DNA of 64,000 nucleotides, from positions 66,913,977 to 66,977,976 of the forward strand of contig CM054143.1 in assembly GCA_028751875.1 (NCBI GenBank). Reading direction: 5' to 3'. Positions 36,510 to 46,190 of this stretch are shown one piece after another. This DNA is from Rapana venosa (Eukaryota; Mollusca; Gastropoda; Neogastropoda; Muricidae). The translations under genes and the position numbers were made by a program. The notes under the pieces are model-generated. The model was not told where the DNA came from. It saw nothing but the letters and a program-made list of their open reading frames with translations, and did no database searches. Position 1 is the stretch's first letter. Each line of letters begins with the position of its first letter.

Positions 36510-36695
36510 GTGAGAGGCACTGTGTCTGAACAGTCTGTGTACAGGTTCACTGTCAGCATGGTGTAAGGATGTCTGTGGCGGTGAAAGGCACTGTGTCTGA
36601 ACAGTCTGTCTGTTCACTGTCAGCATGGTGTACAGACGTCTGTGGCGGTGAGAGGCACTGTGTCTGAACAGTCTGTCTGTTCACTGTCAGCTTAT
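36495..36695 (+). repeat. Tandem triplication of an exon end and its donor site
   Basis: GACGTCTTTGGCG/GTGAGAGG at the exon end is followed by GATGTCTGTGGCG/GTGAAAGG (donor at 36581). A third copy is GACGTCTGTGGCG/GTGAGAGG (donor at 36648). The units are about 71 and 67 bases and include CACTGTGTCTGAACAGTCTG and TTCACTGTCAGC. Confidence 0.92.
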
Positions 36696-37667
36696 CATGT
36701 CTGCAAGTCACAACTTTAGGTGTTATTAGCTGTGAGATTCACCTTTAGCTGGTTTCCATTCTTTCCAAGTTTGTAATTCAGTGCACTTGTACAGACTTAA
36801 GAGATTTGTGTGAGTGTGTGTTTATTTTATTTTATTCTTTTATATCGAGAATATTGGAATAAGCACGTATGTGCCTTTTCACATCCAGTCCCCTGTGTGT
36901 GTGTGTGTGTTTTGTTCCTTGGCCAGAGCTCCGATAGTGAGGTTTTGCCTCCATGACTGTTTTGTGCCCAGTGTGAGAGTAGCTGCATTCCGACTTCAGG
37001 GAGGATGATGACTGAACGTGACACCACTGTGCATGGGTTTCTGAAATGTTACCTGACACACCATAGCCGAAAAGTGGAAGGGGTTTTTACATGTGTGCAA
37101 GACGTTCTGCATGTGTTCACATGCAGGACCTCACTGTATAGTCTCATCCAAAGGACTTTCTTTCATCAGGGGAGTGGAGTCGGTATTGATATCAACTGTA
37201 CAGAAAATATCTCCTCTAACAGGTACCTTGGTGGTGGCTCAGACTCGGGCTGATTTACCTTTGTGTTTTGTCTTTTCAATCTCTTCATTTGAGCTCGTCT
37301 TTAAACCAGAAATGTCTGTAGCAGTCACACCTGTCTTCAGCTTTTTTCTCATTCTTTATTGTGTGCCTTTGTATGTTTGCAAGCTGCAGAGATGTCTACG
37401 GCAGTAAGACTTCTCTTGGTGGCAGCTTTTTTTTTTCTGTCTTTATTTGTCTATGTGTCCTTAAGTTGTCTTTGGTGATATCTTCCTTCCATTTCCATAT
37501 CAATGGCATGTATAATTATGTCAGATAAAAACGCAGCATAGCCTGACCACAAAGTTTTGTGAGTCCTATCCACTTGTGCATTCCCCTCTCACACAGCACA
37601 CACCCCCATTAACCACACGATGCCACTCATAGCCTAGTGTAAAGTAGGCATGTGTATTCATATTCAG
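36696..37667. other. PLCG intron, dispersed repeat copy, no gene
   Basis: The interval between two PLCG exons holds a diverged dispersed repeat around 36835-37200 (ATTGGAATAAGCAC, TTCACATCCAGTCCCC, ATGTGTGCAAGACGTTCTGC) and otherwise nothing recognisable. Confidence 0.6.
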
Positions 37668-37750
37668 GCAGCCTGCTGGTGGAGCCCATCAGCAAAGAGG
37701 GATTCCTCCTGCCATCTCCTAACCAGCTGAAGCGCAAGATCATTCTGAAG
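37668..37750 (+). CDS. PLCG1: Phospholipase C gamma, end of X box exon
   Basis: The exon starts after TATTCAG and encodes (G)SLLVEPISKEGFLLPSP followed by NQLKRKIILK, ending at AAG/GTAGGT. In PLC-gamma the segment LPSPNQLKRKILIKHKKL closes the X box. Two lysines in it bind the phosphoinositide head group; here one is the last residue of this exon and the other follows the junction in the next exon. It is 83 bases long with a phase-1 start and phase-0 end, matching its neighbours. The frame is intact. A 1.5-kb pentanucleotide array begins about 20 bases after the donor. Confidence 0.95.
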
Positions 37751-37769
37751 GTAGGTCTGGCCTGTTCTG

Positions 37770-39262
37770 TTCTGTCTGTCCTACCTGTCCTTTCCTATCC
37801 TGCCCTGTCGTATCCGGTCCTGTCCTATCCTTTCCTGTCCTATCCTGTCCTGTCCTTTCCTATCCTGTCCTGCCCTGTCGTATCCTATCCTGTCCTGTCC
37901 TGCCCTGTCGTATCCTTCCTGTCCTGTCCTTCCTGTCCTATCTGTCGTTCCTGTCCTGCCCTGTCCTGTCCTCTCCTGTCCGTGTCCTGTCCTCTGTCTC
38001 TCTGTCCTGTCCTATCCTTCCTGTTCTGTCTTCCTGTCCTGTCCTGTTCTCTTCTGTCCTGTCCTGTTCGTCTTCTGTCCTGTCCCTTTTTCCTGTCTGT
38101 CCCTGTCCTGTTCCTTCTTCTGTCCTGTCCTGTTCTCCTGTCTGTCCTGTCCTGTTCCTCTGTCCTGTCCTGTCCTGTCCTGTTCTGTCTTCTGTCCTGT
38201 CCTCGTTCTCTTCTGTCCTGTCCTGTCCTGTTCTTTTCTGTCCTGTCCTGTCTTCTGTCCTGTCCCTGTCCTGTCCTGTCCTGTCCCTGTCCTGTCCTGT
38301 TCCTTCTTCCTGTACGTCCTGTTCTCTGTCTGTCCTATGTCCTGTTTCCTGTCTGTTCCTGTCCTGTCCTGTCCTGTTTCTTTCTCTTCTGTCTCTGTCC
38401 TTGTCCTGTCCTGTTGTCTGTCCTATCCTGTTCTGTCTGTCTTCTGTCCTGTCCTGTTCTTCTGTCCTGTCCTTCTGTCCTGTCCTCTTCTTCTCCTTCT
38501 GTACTGTCTGTCCTCTGTCTGTCCTGTCCTGTCCTGTCCTGTCGTCTGTCCTGTTCTCTTCTGTCCTGTCCTGTACTGTCTGTCCTATCCTGTCTGTCTG
38601 TCCTGTCTGTCCTGTCCTGTCCTTTCTGTCCTGTCTCTTCTCTTCTGTCCTGTCCTGTACTGTGCTGTCCTGTCTATCCTGTTCTGTCCTTCCTGTTCTT
38701 CCTGTCCTGTCCTGTCCTGTCCTGTTCCTGTGCTGTCCTGTCCTGTTCTGTCCTGTCCTCTTCTCTTCTGTCCTGTCCTGTACTGTGCTGTCCTATCCTG
38801 TGCTGTCCTGTCCTGTCCTGTACTGTGCTGTCCTATCCTGTGCTGTCCTATCATGTGCTGTCCTGTCCTGTCCTGTGCTGTGCTGTCCTATCCTGTGCTG
38901 TCCTATCCTGTTCTGTCCTGTCCTGTCCTGTCCTGTCCTATCCTGTGCTGTCCTATCATGTGCTGTCCTGTCCTGTCCTGTACTGTGCTGTCCTATCCTG
39001 TTCTGTCCTATCCTGTTCTGTCCTGTCCTCTTCTCTTCTGTCCTGTCCTGTACTGTGCTGTCCTATCCTGTTCTGTCCTATACTGTGCTGTCCTATCCTG
39101 TTCTGTCCTGTCCTCTTCTCTTCTGTCCTGTCCTGTCCTGTCCTGTGCTGTCCTATCCTGTTCTGTCCTGTACTGTGCTGTCATGTCCTGTCCTGTTTCA
39201 TCCTGTCCCATCCCATCCTGTCCTGTCTTGTATTGTCTCATCCTGTCCTGTCCCGTCCTGGT
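37770..39262. repeat. CTGTC-type pentanucleotide satellite array
   Basis: About 1.5 kb of imperfect TGTCC/CTGTC-type repeats, with TATCC and GTGCTG variants forming higher-order blocks from 38640 onward. All three forward frames stay open for hundreds of codons as Cys/Pro/Leu/Ser/Val repeats, because the unit length is not a multiple of three and contains no stop. These are not genes. Confidence 0.96.
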
Positions 39263-39867
39263 TGACTGTCTCACTGTCTGCTGCTGCCTAAAGTTGAAGG
39301 TCAGAAGAGGAGAAGGGCACAGAGGCGCAGGTGCAGGACTGGGGATCTTGGGGTGGGGCAGCCACTGGGTCACTGGGTGTGATGCCAGTCTCTGTCTATG
39401 TGCTGGGGTTTTCTCAGGGAACTTCACCTTCGTTTGAACTTCAGTCCTCTGCAAGTCCCTGTCTGACTATGAACTGAGGGAGGCCCTGTGTGCAAATCCA
39501 TGCATAAGATCTGACACAACACACATCAAAACCCCATTTATCCCTGAAGTCAGAATGCAGCTACCATCATGGTGGGCAAGGACAATCACATAAAGTCTAA
39601 TGATTGGTCAACCTTGGAGCTCTAGCCAAGGAACAACCCCCCCTCTTCCACCCACCACCCACCCCATCCCCCAATCTGTTATAGAGGAGAGAGGGCCTTC
39701 TGTGGGTAGTGTGGTGGGTGACATGAACGTACCCAGCATGCCAGCTTTGACTCAGTCAGCTTGCCCAAAATACTCTGCTTGAAAGTTTCTGCGCAGTGTT
39801 ATGCAGTGCAGTGCCCTGATGACTGTTTAGGGAGTAAAGGCAGGAGTCCGTGTGTGTGTGTGTATGT

Positions 39868-39898
<31 letters not shown>

Positions 39899-40046
39899 TG
39901 TGTGTGTATGTGTTGTGTGTATGTTGTGTGTGTGTCTGTGTCTTTGTGTGTGTGTGTCTGTGTGTGTGCGTGCATGCATGTGTTTGTAGAGAGAAAGTTG
40001 TGACAAGCATGTACATGCTGACCAGTGTGGAGGACTGTGTTCGCAG
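39263..40046. other. PLCG intron, GT tract, no gene
   Basis: Unique-looking sequence, then a C-rich stretch at 39639-39670 and a GT/TGTA-rich tract at 39849-39985. That tract ends about 60 bases before the next exon. Confidence 0.6.
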
Positions 40047-40184
40047 CACAAGAAGCTGCCGGACGGGGTGGAAGGCAACGAGTGGAAGTACATGGTGGCC
40101 ACGGAAGATAACAGTAACATGGAAGTGGACGTCAGCACCTCCACCAAAAACGGAATCCTCTACCTGGAAGACCCTGTCGACCAT
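40047..40184 (+). CDS. PLCG1: Phospholipase C gamma, X-box to split-PH linker exon
   Basis: The 138-base exon follows TTCGCAG. It encodes HKKLPDGVEGNEWKYMV, then ATEDNSNMEVDVSTST, then KNGILYLEDPVDH, and ends at CAT/GTAAGT. HKKL continues the phosphoinositide-binding lysine segment of the X box. KNGILYLEDPVNH is the start of the first half of the split PH domain found only in PLC-gamma. That makes this exon and its neighbours diagnostic for the gamma class. Both ends are phase 0 and the frame is intact. A TC microsatellite starts right after the donor. Confidence 0.95.
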
Positions 40185-40187
40185 GTA

Positions 40188-40193
40188 AGTCTC

Positions 40194-40248
<55 letters not shown>

Positions 40249-40249
40249 A

Positions 40250-40320
<71 letters not shown>

Positions 40321-40325
40321 TTTTT
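40188..40325. repeat. TC dinucleotide tract at a donor site
   Basis: A TC tract of about 130 bases with CG, AT and TT interruptions, beginning within four bases of the exon end, so the donor reads GTAAGTCTCTCTC. Confidence 0.95.
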
Positions 40326-40954
40326 GTGTGTGTGCTGTTATTTTAAACTTTTCTTGAATTAACAGCCTCGCAACACATTTTTTGCTCATTTGACAGCCAA
40401 CAGTTGCTGTCTGAGCATTTGATTAAGAAGAAGAAGGTTTCTTGAATCGTTTTCCAGACCTTGTTACATACCATCATGTCAATCCTTTCTCAGTCTTGAA
40501 CCATGGCTTAGGACAACAAAGTAAGTTCACTTCTTTAAAGAATCATTTTATTTAATTTTTAAAAAATTTATTCTTTTATTTCAAGGACATTGGAATAAGC
40601 AACCATGTGCTTTATTTTTTACATCAAGTTCTCGTGTGTATGCATTTTGGTAAATTTTATCATCCATTCCCACCGGCACACAATGGCCTACTCTTTCAAA
40701 AAGTGGAACATGTGCACAAGATGTTCTGTGTGCATAGACCCCGTGAGTTTGTCTGTGGTGGTAGTTTTCTAGCCTATAGAAGTCTGTCCATGTTTCATTC
40801 CTTGCCCCGCCATGGGTCTCAGCTTGGGGACAGCCACATGGAAAAAGGAAGTAAGTGCAGTTTTCAGACCAGAGGGAAATAGAATATGACTGTAAGAAGC
40901 AGAAGGTGGGGAGGGTGACTGGTGTGCCTGTAAATGGTGTTTGGTGTCAGGGGC
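40326..40954. other. PLCG intron, dispersed repeat copy
   Basis: Contains the SINE-like dispersed repeat at about 40560-40745 (TTTCAAGGACATTGGAATAA, GCACACAATGGCCTACTC), related to 13200-13420. No gene is seen. Confidence 0.6.
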
Positions 40955-41735
40955 GTGCAGCGGGAATGATGTGCTATGTGAGTGGTGCGCTATGTAAAGG
41001 GCGTGCAGTGGAAATGATGTGAGTGGTGTGCAGTGGAAATGATGTGCTATGTGAGTGGTGCGCTATGTAAAGGGCGTGCAGTGGAAATGATGTGAGTGGT
41101 GTGCAGTGGAAATGATGTGCTATGTGAGTGGTGCGCTATGTAAAGGGTGTGCAGTGGAAATGATGTGAGTGGTGCGCAATGTAAAGGGTGTGCAGTGGGA
41201 ATGATGTGGCAGTGGGAATGATGTGCAATGTGAGTGGTGTGCAGTGGAAATGATGTGAGTGGTGCGCAATGTAAAGGGTGTGCAGTGGGAATGATGTGCA
41301 GTGGGAATGATGTGCAATGTGAGTGGTGCGCAATGTAAAGGGCGTGCAGTGGAAATGATGTGCTATCTGAGTGGTGCGCAATGTAAAGGGTGTGCAGTGG
41401 GAATGATGTGAGTGGTGTGCAGTGGAAATGATGTGCAATGTGAGTGGTGTGCAATGTGAGTGGTGTGCAGTGGAAATGATGTGCAATGTGAGGGTGTGCA
41501 GCGGAAATGATGTGCAATGTAAGGGTGTGCAGCGGAAATGATGTGCTATGTGAGTGTGTGCAGTGGAAATGATGTGCAATGTGAGTGGTGTGCAGCGGAA
41601 ATGATGTGCAATGTGAGTGGTGTGCAATGGAAATGATGTGCAATGTGAGTGGTGTGCAAGGTAAAGGGTGTGCAGTGGAGATGATGCGCAGTGTAAAAGG
41701 TATGCTATGTAAAAGGTGTGCAGTGTAATAGAAGT
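40955..41735. repeat. Minisatellite array before a PLCG acceptor
   Basis: Roughly 780 bases built from interleaved modules GTGTGCAGTGGAAATGATGT, GTGAGTGGTGTGC and GCAATGTAAAGGGTGTGCAG. Modules are combined in variable order. The array fades about 15-20 bases before the exon at 41754. Reverse-strand frames rich in His, Thr, Cys and Ser are translations of it. Confidence 0.95.
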
Positions 41736-41753
41736 GAAGGCATGTGGCAGCAG

Positions 41754-41858
41754 ATCTGGAGGCCTCACATCTTTGTGCTGAGCGGCCACAAGCTGTACTA
41801 CACGGAGGAGACCCACACTGCCGACCAGGAAGACGACGAAGAGGAGGCCCCCGAAGAT
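41754..41858 (+). CDS. PLCG1: Phospholipase C gamma, split-PH (first half) exon
   Basis: The exon encodes IWRPHIFVLSGHKLYYTEE followed by an acidic tail THTADQEDDEEEAPED. It ends at GAT/GTAAGC with phase 0 at both ends (105 bases). In PLC-gamma this is the W-x-PH-x-FVL-x-x-x-K-x-YYxEET strand of the first PH half, followed by an acidic linker leading to the SH2 domains. The acceptor is GGCAGCAG, a NAGNAG arrangement. Using the first AG (41750) would add one Gln and keep the frame. The tract before it is purine-rich, not pyrimidine-rich, which is unusual for an acceptor. Confidence 0.94.
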
Positions 41859-41869
41859 GTAAGCAAGGA

Positions 41870-42295
41870 AGGGGGGGGGGTGTAAGTGGGGGTGTGTTGT
41901 GTGGGTGTCACTGTGTGTGTGTCACTGTGTGTGTAAGTCTGAGTGTGTTGTGTGGGTGTGTGTGTTTGTGCGCATGTTTGTGTGTAAGTGTGTGTGTTGT
42001 GTATAAGTGTGGGTGTGTGTGTTTGTGCGCATGTTTGTGTGTAAGTGTGTGTGTTGTGTATAAGTGGGGGTGTGTTGTGTGGGTGTCACTGTGTGTGTGT
42101 CACTGTGTGTGTAAGTGTGGGTGTGTTGTGTGAGTGTGTTTGTGCGCATGTTTGTGTGTAAGTGTGTGTGTGTGAGTGTGTGTGTGTGTGTTGAGTATAA
42201 GTGTGGGTGTGTGTGCGCATGCGTTTGTATGTGTGTAAGTGTGTGCGCAAGTGTGTGTGTGTTACTGAGGTGTGTGTGTTGTGTGTGTGTATCAA
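41870..42295. repeat. GT-rich variable repeat after a donor site
   Basis: After a G run come about 400 bases of GTGTGT-type sequence. Higher-order modules include GTAAGTGTGTGTGTTGTGTA and TGTTTGTGCGCATGTTTGTG. It starts about 12 bases past the donor of the preceding exon. Confidence 0.93.
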
Positions 42296-42659
42296 AAGCA
42301 TATCCCTACAAAAAATGAAATTGGCATGATGTAAATAATCAGATTGCCTTGACAATGTCACATTAACATGTACTTTGTGTGACTGCAAAGAATTCCGGAA
42401 GGCATAATAAATAGAAAGGGCGATGTTATCTGTGGGTTTTTTTTGTTTTTTGTTTTTTTTAAAGGAAAACAGCCTCTGTGCAGGCGTTCAGGTATTGATG
42501 TGATTGATAACAGTGTTTCAAATAAGTGCTAAGATATTACAGATCACAGCAGTGTGCTGAACAACAAGTATTACCAGGAATACATTTTCCCCACCATTTC
42601 TCTCCGTGTTTGTGATTGGCCAAGTGCATCAGCTTTAACCAATCAGTGGTGTGTCACAG
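42296..42659. other. PLCG intron, no gene
   Basis: Short intronic sequence with a T-rich stretch at 42437-42462. It ends at the acceptor GTGTGTCACAG at 42659. Confidence 0.6.
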
Positions 42660-42829
42660 GGTCGTCCAGTGGATGAACTTCACTTCAGTGAGAAATGGTT
42701 CCACGGGCGACTGGAGGGGGGCCGCCGGAGGGCAGAGGAGCTTCTGCAGCAGTACAGCTACCTCGGGGACGGCACTTTCCTTGTGCGCGAGAGCGACACT
42801 TTTGTCGGGGACTTTTCTCTCTCCTTCTG
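42660..42829 (+). CDS. PLCG1: Phospholipase C gamma, N-terminal SH2 domain exon
   Basis: The exon encodes [20 protein letters not shown], then [18 protein letters not shown], then [18 protein letters not shown]. It ends in the first two bases of a Trp codon (CTTCTG/GTGAGT). The SH2 signature is clear: W-F-H-G at the start of helix A and FLVRES with the phosphotyrosine-binding Arg, then the GDFSLSF strand. In PLC-gamma this N-SH2 domain binds activated receptor tyrosine kinases and adaptor proteins. The start is phase 0 after CACAG and the 170-base exon is intact. The C-terminal third of the domain, the second SH2, SH3, Y box and C2 would follow but lie past the gap. The final 35 bases are repeated downstream. 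Confidence 0.96.
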
Positions 42830-42833
42830 GTGA

Positions 42834-42930
42834 GTGACACTTTTGTCAGGACTTTTCTCTCTTGGTCAGTGACACTTTTGTCAGGACTTTTCTCTCTTGG
42901 TCAGTGACACTTTTGTCAGGACTTTTCTCT
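42834..42930 (+). repeat. 35-bp tandem copies of the SH2 exon end, running into a gap
   Basis: GTGACACTTTTGTCAGGACT followed by TTTCTCTCTTGGTCA repeats at 42834, 42869 and 42904 and is cut by the gap. It matches the exon end GCGACACTTTTGTCGGGGAC followed by TTTTCTCTCTCC, so the array derives from coding sequence. Confidence 0.93.
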
Positions 42931-43430
42931 NNNNNNNNNNNNNNNNNNNNNNNNNNNNNNNNNNNNNNNNNNNNNNNNNNNNNNNNNNNNNNNNNNNNNN
43001 NNNNNNNNNNNNNNNNNNNNNNNNNNNNNNNNNNNNNNNNNNNNNNNNNNNNNNNNNNNNNNNNNNNNNNNNNNNNNNNNNNNNNNNNNNNNNNNNNNNN
43101 NNNNNNNNNNNNNNNNNNNNNNNNNNNNNNNNNNNNNNNNNNNNNNNNNNNNNNNNNNNNNNNNNNNNNNNNNNNNNNNNNNNNNNNNNNNNNNNNNNNN
43201 NNNNNNNNNNNNNNNNNNNNNNNNNNNNNNNNNNNNNNNNNNNNNNNNNNNNNNNNNNNNNNNNNNNNNNNNNNNNNNNNNNNNNNNNNNNNNNNNNNNN
43301 NNNNNNNNNNNNNNNNNNNNNNNNNNNNNNNNNNNNNNNNNNNNNNNNNNNNNNNNNNNNNNNNNNNNNNNNNNNNNNNNNNNNNNNNNNNNNNNNNNNN
43401 NNNNNNNNNNNNNNNNNNNNNNNNNNNNNN
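42931..43430. other. Assembly gap (500 N)
   Basis: Exactly 500 N, a usual scaffold spacer, so the true distance is unknown. It separates the PLCG contig from a contig of very different quality. Confidence 0.99.
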
Positions 43431-43498
43431 GGTGGTGGGGGGTTGTTTTGTGGATCAGGGAAAAAGTTCAGGCTGCACGGGTTTCAGATAAAAGGGGG

Positions 43499-43745
43499 AA
43501 AAGGCCAGCAATCAGGGAAAACACAATCACAGTCAACTGAATTTTGAAAAAGGACCAGCAGATCGGTGAACACACATCATCACCCATAAGGTTTTTGACA
43601 AGGCCAGAGATCGGGTGAACACACATCATCAGTAAACTAAAGTTTGACAAGGCCAGCAGATCAGGTAACACCATCATATCAACTAAAAGGTTTTAAAAGG
43701 ACCAGCAATCAGGTGAACAAAAATTATCAGTCAACGAATTTTGGT
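43499..43745. repeat. Minisatellite, about 49-bp unit, five copies
   Basis: Five imperfect units built around AAGGCCAGCAGATCAGGTGA, ACACACATCATCAGT and AACTAAAGTTTTGAC lie just right of the gap. Confidence 0.85.
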
Positions 43746-44479
43746 AAAAAGAACTTATATATATCAAAAAGATAAAAACTTTTCTTTTGACATTTCAGCA
43801 GCAATGATAGTGACGAAACTGTGTGAAAAAGGGATTCGGGGTTTCCAACCAACACCGGGATGCAACCTTTCGGGGAAAGGGGGCAGTAGAAAACACAAAC
43901 TTCTTCCCAACAGGGAGATGGAAACCCATCTGCCCCAGAGCCAAGGGAACCCACTTTCAAAACAACACTGGGGGATCACCCCCCATAACAACGGGTAGGT
44001 GCAGTTTTCCCTTTTCCAACATTGAGAAAAAAATTTATATAAAAACGGGCGGCGTTTCATCTTTACTGCGGAGCTTTTCCCAAATGATGGCTCTCAACTA
44101 TTTTTGTTCCATTTTCCCACAAAGATTTAAAAATTGTACTATCGTTCTCGAGGTCAAATTCTCGGGGTAAAATTTAAAAAAATTGCCCTCGAAATAAGGG
44201 ACCCAGGGTTATTAAAATTTTTAAACAAGGATAGGTGGAAATTTTGCAGCACTCCTTGGTTAACCAGACTAGACACACTGAAAATAGTTTCAAACAGCGT
44301 GACTGAAACGCAAACGAGCCTTGGCAAACCCGACCAGTCAAAAAACCTGGGTCACCCTAACCCCCTACAACTAGCGACAAGCGTAGAGAGTTAAAAAAAA
44401 GAAAAATGAAAAAAAAAGAAAGAGCAGAAAATATAGGGCAGTCAACAAAAAAAACGGAAGTCCATGACGGAGGCAAAAA
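43746..44479. other. No gene recognised
   Basis: AT-rich sequence that becomes A-rich near 44395-44600. The start of a LINE may lie here but no motif can be named with confidence. Confidence 0.4.
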
Positions 44480-46190
44480 AGAAATGGATGGTGAAACGTG
44501 CCAAACATTGAAGAGAACTCAGAAAAAAAAGCAAAAAAGCTATCACTGGTGAAAGACCTGAAGCACGAAAAAAGAAAAGGTTAACAACCCAAAGACAAAA
44601 AGGGGAAGTGTCTCACTGACGACCGGGATATTTAAACAGTGGCAGATACTGCCCGCCCGTAAAAACTATAAAACCCGCGGGAGACCCAGAAGTCCTTAAT
44701 GTACCCAAACAAAGACACCAGACAGTCACCCAATCCCCCGAGAAGAAGTGGAAACAGCAGTCAGATTGCTGAAAAAAGGGGAAAGCACGGGGGCTGACAA
44801 CATTCCGCTGATTTGGGTCCAAGCTGGGGGGGAAAGCCATGTCAGCGCCCTACTAAAAATCTGCAACAAGATCTGGCAGACAGGAAAATGGCCAACACCA
44901 GGGACGCAGCACTCATATCACCCCCCCCAAGAAAGGAAATCTAAACAATCCCATAATTCCCGCACAATCCCTCATATGTCCCCAAGCAAGGTAAAGTGCA
45001 GATAATATTGAAAGACTGAAGCACAAGCAAGCCCATCTTTGCTGAGAACAAGCGGGTTTTCGGCAGGGCGCAGCACAACAGAACAGAATTTTTCAACTCA
45101 AAATACATGTGAGGTACCTTCAACATCAAAAAGACCTATCCCACGTATTTACGTTTTTAAAAGGCATTTGACGGGGTGTGGCATCATTTTGTGGAAACCC
45201 ATAAATTTGTACAGCATAAATGCAAACCTGATCAGAGTTCAAAAGCTGTACAGCGAGGCCACCAGGATGTACTAAAACAAAAACATTGGAAATGGTTTCG
45301 AACAACAGTTGGAGTAAGGCAGGGGGTCACCTTTACCCATTTTTAACTCTTCCTTTTAGGAATCTGGCTGAGCACGGAACATCATGAAGGATCAGTCAGC
45401 ATTGGGGGAGAACGATCACAAACCCCCGCTTCGCAGATGACATTGATGGAATACAGGGTCGAAAAAGAGCTTGCCAGCCAACAGAACTTGGGTAAAACCC
45501 CCCAAAACATACGGGATGGAAATCAGTGCAGGAAAACCAAAAATGATGATAATAACACCAACGGGTAGCACTGATATCAGGTTAATGCCAGAAGCTGGAA
45601 ACAGTTCAAAACTTTAAACCGGGGGGGCCCCTTGTATCCGACCCGGGGTCCAAACAGAAGTAGTATCAGGACCACAGAAAAATAACACTTTGTCAAAACA
45701 AACACCATCGGAGAGATAAGAATATCTCACTTATCTCCAAGTCAACAAAAGCGCTCCCTTTCTATCCCTATTTCTGTATCCCGTGAATCTGGACCCCGAC
45801 TGCAGATTTGGAGAAAGATTTCAGGCATGGAGATGAATCTTTTTGGAACTCCTTGGATCTCCCACAAAGACCCCATAAGCAACGAAAGCGTGATAACAGA
45901 AACCAGCAACCTTGGGCCCCATGAAACCTTCAACGATGGAAAAAGCTAAACAAAAATGGTATGGGCATGTCCCAAATCCCCAAAGGGAAATTTCAAAAAC
46001 TTTTTTGCAAGGCACTGTCCAAGGGGAAGAAGAAGAGGCAACCCAAAGGGAAAAGTGGGGGAAACACAGTGAATGGACGGCTAGAACTAACAAAACCCCG
46101 AGAAGGGAGAACAAGGAAAAATGAGGGAATGGTTGCTGATCTTTGAGGGGCCCCCCCCGCAGACTACGGGACAGATAGATAGATAGATTT
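44480..46190 (+). mobile_element. RTE-like LINE (RT and tail), degenerate
   Basis: RT-region pieces occur in order: KKGESTGADNIPL near 44775, ICNKIWQTGKWPTP near 44860, FSAGRSTTEQNFS near 45055, RFADDIDG near 45430. The tail has KPKQKWYGHVPN-like WYGHV near 45958 and LQGTVQGEEEE near 46010. The end reads RRRGQ-like then CAGACTACGGGACAGATAGA with a GATA microsatellite, as in RTE elements. The reverse-strand fragment at 1747-2235 belongs to the same family. The copy has many stops and shifts, partly because the sequence here seems corrupted (for example GGG where CAGGGATG is expected near 45318). Confidence 0.75.

Noticed and set aside
37652..39265. Open frame of 537 codons, Cys/Pro/Leu/Ser/Val rich
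   Set aside because: It begins upstream of a real 83-base exon but then runs through a pentanucleotide array that is open in all three frames. The exon ends at a clear donor at 37751.
41047..41816. His/Thr/Ser-rich reverse-strand frames of up to 226 codons
   Set aside because: They are translations of the GTGCAGTGGAAATGATGTG minisatellite on the opposite strand to PLCG.
42862..43547. Open frames spanning the first N gap
   Set aside because: They exist only because N codons are not stops.
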